Below, piece by piece: positions 62,077-64,000 of a stretch of 64,000 bases of DNA. The position numbers were made by a program, and so were the translations under genes. Within the stretch, counting starts at the first letter, position 1. Each line of letters starts with the position of its first letter. The stretch is taken from positions 298,501-362,500 of the forward strand of contig WAEK01000021.1 in assembly GCA_011634665.1 (NCBI GenBank), read 5' to 3'. The DNA is from Mortierella sp. BCC40632 (Eukaryota; Mortierellomycota; Mortierellomycetes; Mortierellales; Mortierellaceae). The notes beneath the pieces were generated by a model. That model saw only the letters and a program-made list of their open reading frames with translations. It searched no databases and had not been told where the DNA came from.

Positions 62077-63472
62077 ATCTTTCGTACGTTTTTCCCTGGT
62101 GGGCCTTTTGATATTTTCCCGCCGCAAATTGCGCAACAATAAAAACAACAACAACAACAACAACAAAAAAAAATGCGATGGACTTATCCAGATCCAGAGT
62201 GTTGTGGGTTGGTCCTTGAAATCATGCTTTGTATCTGATTTTTTTTTTCTTTTGCTCAATCAGAATGAAATCCGCTCTGTCACTCTGACTAACATGTGCT
62301 GTGTTGGCGCACCGCCTATCCTGCCCTGCGTCCCATCTCTCAAATTGTCATTCCTTGAGACAGGGAGTGGGGTATCCATGGACGTGTATCTGGAGCCGAT
62401 CCGAGAGATCTGGATCTTGCTTACCTCCATTGCTTGCCAGAGACTTGCTAAAGGTATGAAGTCTTGCAAAGACCCGATTCTCGAGGCCGTACTCGTTGAC
62501 CAGCCCACGTCCATTTAACCCAAAGACTCCTGTCCCATGGGCCTGGAAGAAAGACAGAGAGAGAAAGAGAGAGAATTAAGAAAAAGAAAGATGTATGTGA
62601 ACAGGTGTATGTGCGAGATATGTGCGATGTTGGGAGAGGCAAGTTTCGGATTGGCGAACGACGAATATCAGTCCCCACAAATTTTCATCAAATGAGATTC
62701 ACAGAAAATCAGAGAGAGAAAAAAAAAAAGGGGGAGAGGGAAAATGAAGAGAGGAAAATGGAAAGAAAAGGGTCTGCTTCTTTCAAATTACCTCGTCCAC
62801 GATCAGGTACGCGCCAAACGGCTCTAGCAAATCAACCAGCCCTCTCAGCGGTGCCGTGTCTCCATCCATCGAGTATACACTCTCGACAGCGACAAAGATG
62901 TTTCGAAGCTGTGCTGGTGCAGGTCCATCATTCCTTCCACTTTGCCGATATTGAATTGCTCGCTCCTCATCCTCGAGCCGAATGGTATGCAAAAGCTGTC
63001 GAAGATGATCCAGATCGTTGTGTAGAAAGGCCTTCTTGACACCAGCGCGTGTGGTCTTCATACCATCATGAACACTTGCATGGATGTACTCATCGTAGAG
63101 AATAACATCGCCTGGTTGAGGAACACTACTGAAAAAGCCCACGTTGGCATCAAATCCAGAGTTGAAGATTAAGGCTGACTCGGCGTTGTGGAATCGAGCA
63201 ATGAGATCCTCTAGATCCTCTGCATATTGAGAGTTGCCGTCGAGAAGTCGACTTCCTGTTGATCCGAGGGGTGGATGACCATTGCGTTGGGTAAATGACT
63301 GGAGCTCGGCCGCGAACCGAGCTCCGAGGCGTTCGTTCCGGGCGAGACCCAAGAAGTCGTTCGAAGAAAAGTCGGCACTTGACTCGGGAATGACAACGAG
63401 TCTACGAAGGAGAGAACGGGCCTTTCGGCTGGCCAGCTGAGTTTCGAGCTGGTGTTCGATGGGGGAGGGCAT
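61053..63472 (-). CDS. 7-keto-8-aminopelargonate synthase-like (BioF) enzyme with peroxisomal signal
   Basis: Four exons (62792-63472, 62425-62542, 61714-61856, 61053-61526) join in phase to 471 residues. It belongs to the PLP-dependent alpha-oxoamine synthases. Visible motifs are FSSNDFLGLARN, GSTGSRLLDGNS, FNSGFDANVGFFSS, YIHASVHDG, VESVYSMDGDTAPLRGL and LIVDEAHGTGVFGLNGRG. Asp226 and His229 contact PLP in the family, and Lys260 (HTFSKSLAS) is the Schiff-base lysine. BioF condenses pimeloyl-CoA (or ACP) with alanine in biotin synthesis. The protein ends in SKL, a canonical PTS1, as known for peroxisomal fungal biotin synthesis in Aspergillus. Two alternatives remain: another oxoamine synthase (e.g. 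of 2-amino-3-ketobutyrate), and another acyl donor. The C-terminal ~60 residues are a Ser/Thr-rich extension. Confidence 0.87.
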
Positions 63473-63940
63473 TGTGATGGGGGATGAGGAGATGGATGGG
63501 TGGATCGAAATGTTGAAGAGAGAGAAGAGAGAAAGAGAGAGAGGAAGGAGAAAGGAGAAGGAAAAGAAGAGAGAAAAGGGGGAAGAGGAAGAGAGCGGAA
63601 GACAGAAAGAAGCGGGGCAGCAACGGGCGCTCGCCGAAAGTGACACGCCGTTAGACAGGACAATAACTCCCCCCTCCCCACCAACTCACTCAACTCTCTG
63701 TCTGGACAGGACAGGCCAGGCACCCAAGGGCAGTCCCAAGTAGGCGAGGTGGCTTGTGTTCATAAAAAAAAAAAAAAAAAAAAAAGAAAAAGGTGCTTTG
63801 CCATTGAAGACTGGTCAAAGAGTTCACAGCAAAAGGGTGGTCATTTGTCATCCTCCATTCGCCAACTCTTGCACTCTTAACCCAATCCACTCTTCATTCT
63901 TGTGAACCAAGAAAAATTAATCCCTAATCCTTTTGTCCTC
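63473..63940. promoter_or_regulatory. Upstream region of BioF
   Basis: A purine-rich GA tract at about 63507-63600 lies just upstream of the - strand start, again CT on the coding strand. Further right is an A run at about 63763-63784. No gene seen. Confidence 0.5.
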
Positions 63941-64000
63941 TCAAACTAATACCTTCATTTCATCCAGTTTTTGATCGCCATTACCGGCCATGTTGCGACA
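63941..64000 (-). CDS. Possible 3' end of an off-window gene (partial, weak)
   Basis: On the - strand a frame is open from the window edge (CRNMAGNGDQKLDEMKVLV) to a TGA at 63941-63943. It could be the C-terminus of a gene beyond the window. Alternatively ATG 63992 starts a short first exon ending at AAG/GTATTAG. Too short to judge. Confidence 0.2.
   Translation of the reverse strand, partial: CRNMAGNGDQKLDEMKVLV

Overview
This window is nuclear DNA of a filamentous early-diverging fungus, most likely a Mortierella-type fungus (Mortierellomycota). The genes have many short GT-AG introns, often with long T runs at the 3' splice site. The proteins are fungal and rich in Ser, Pro, Gln and His runs. 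Intergenic DNA is full of CT/GA microsatellites and A/T homopolymers. I saw no bacterial operon, transposon, CRISPR array, tRNA or rRNA. Species-level placement is inference. Exon boundaries come from reading splice sites by eye; wherever I give a joined length, the exon phases were checked and close on an open frame.

Layout. 1-3.6 kb: a small mitochondrial MLRQ/NDUFA4-type subunit (+). 3.6-7.6 kb: an 11-exon HRD3/SEL1L ER-degradation protein (-), sharing a 0.5 kb divergent promoter with a SOG2-type RAM-network leucine-rich-repeat protein (+, 8.1-13.5 kb). 14.6-16.6 kb: a two-HMG-box DNA-packaging protein (-). 16.6-21.5 kb: a gene-free divergent spacer leading to a Gin4/Hsl1/BRSK-type septin-associated kinase (+, 21.5-27.2 kb), whose KA1 domain carries a large insertion. 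27.9-31.8 kb: an oxalate/formate-antiporter-type MFS carrier (-). 35.2-36.4 kb: signal peptidase subunit SPC3 (-). 36.9-38.3 kb: an orphan Ser-rich/coiled-coil protein (-). 39.0-42.9 kb: an 1106-residue DHA1-like MFS transporter with enlarged loops (+). 42.9-54.2 kb: an 11 kb stretch without a convincing gene. 54.2-57.9 kb: a 1239-residue C2H2 regulator (+). 59.0-60.7 kb: a single-pass Cys-rich membrane protein (+). 61.1-63.5 kb: a BioF-type 7-keto-8-aminopelargonate synthase ending in the peroxisomal signal SKL (-).

The genes do not form one pathway. Two themes recur. HRD3 and SPC3 are ER protein-handling machinery. SOG2 and the Gin4-type kinase act in polarity and septation. The most notable structural pattern is a CT-rich tract on the coding strand just upstream of most start codons. 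Its orientation follows the direction of transcription and may point to unannotated transcripts in the gene-poor stretches.
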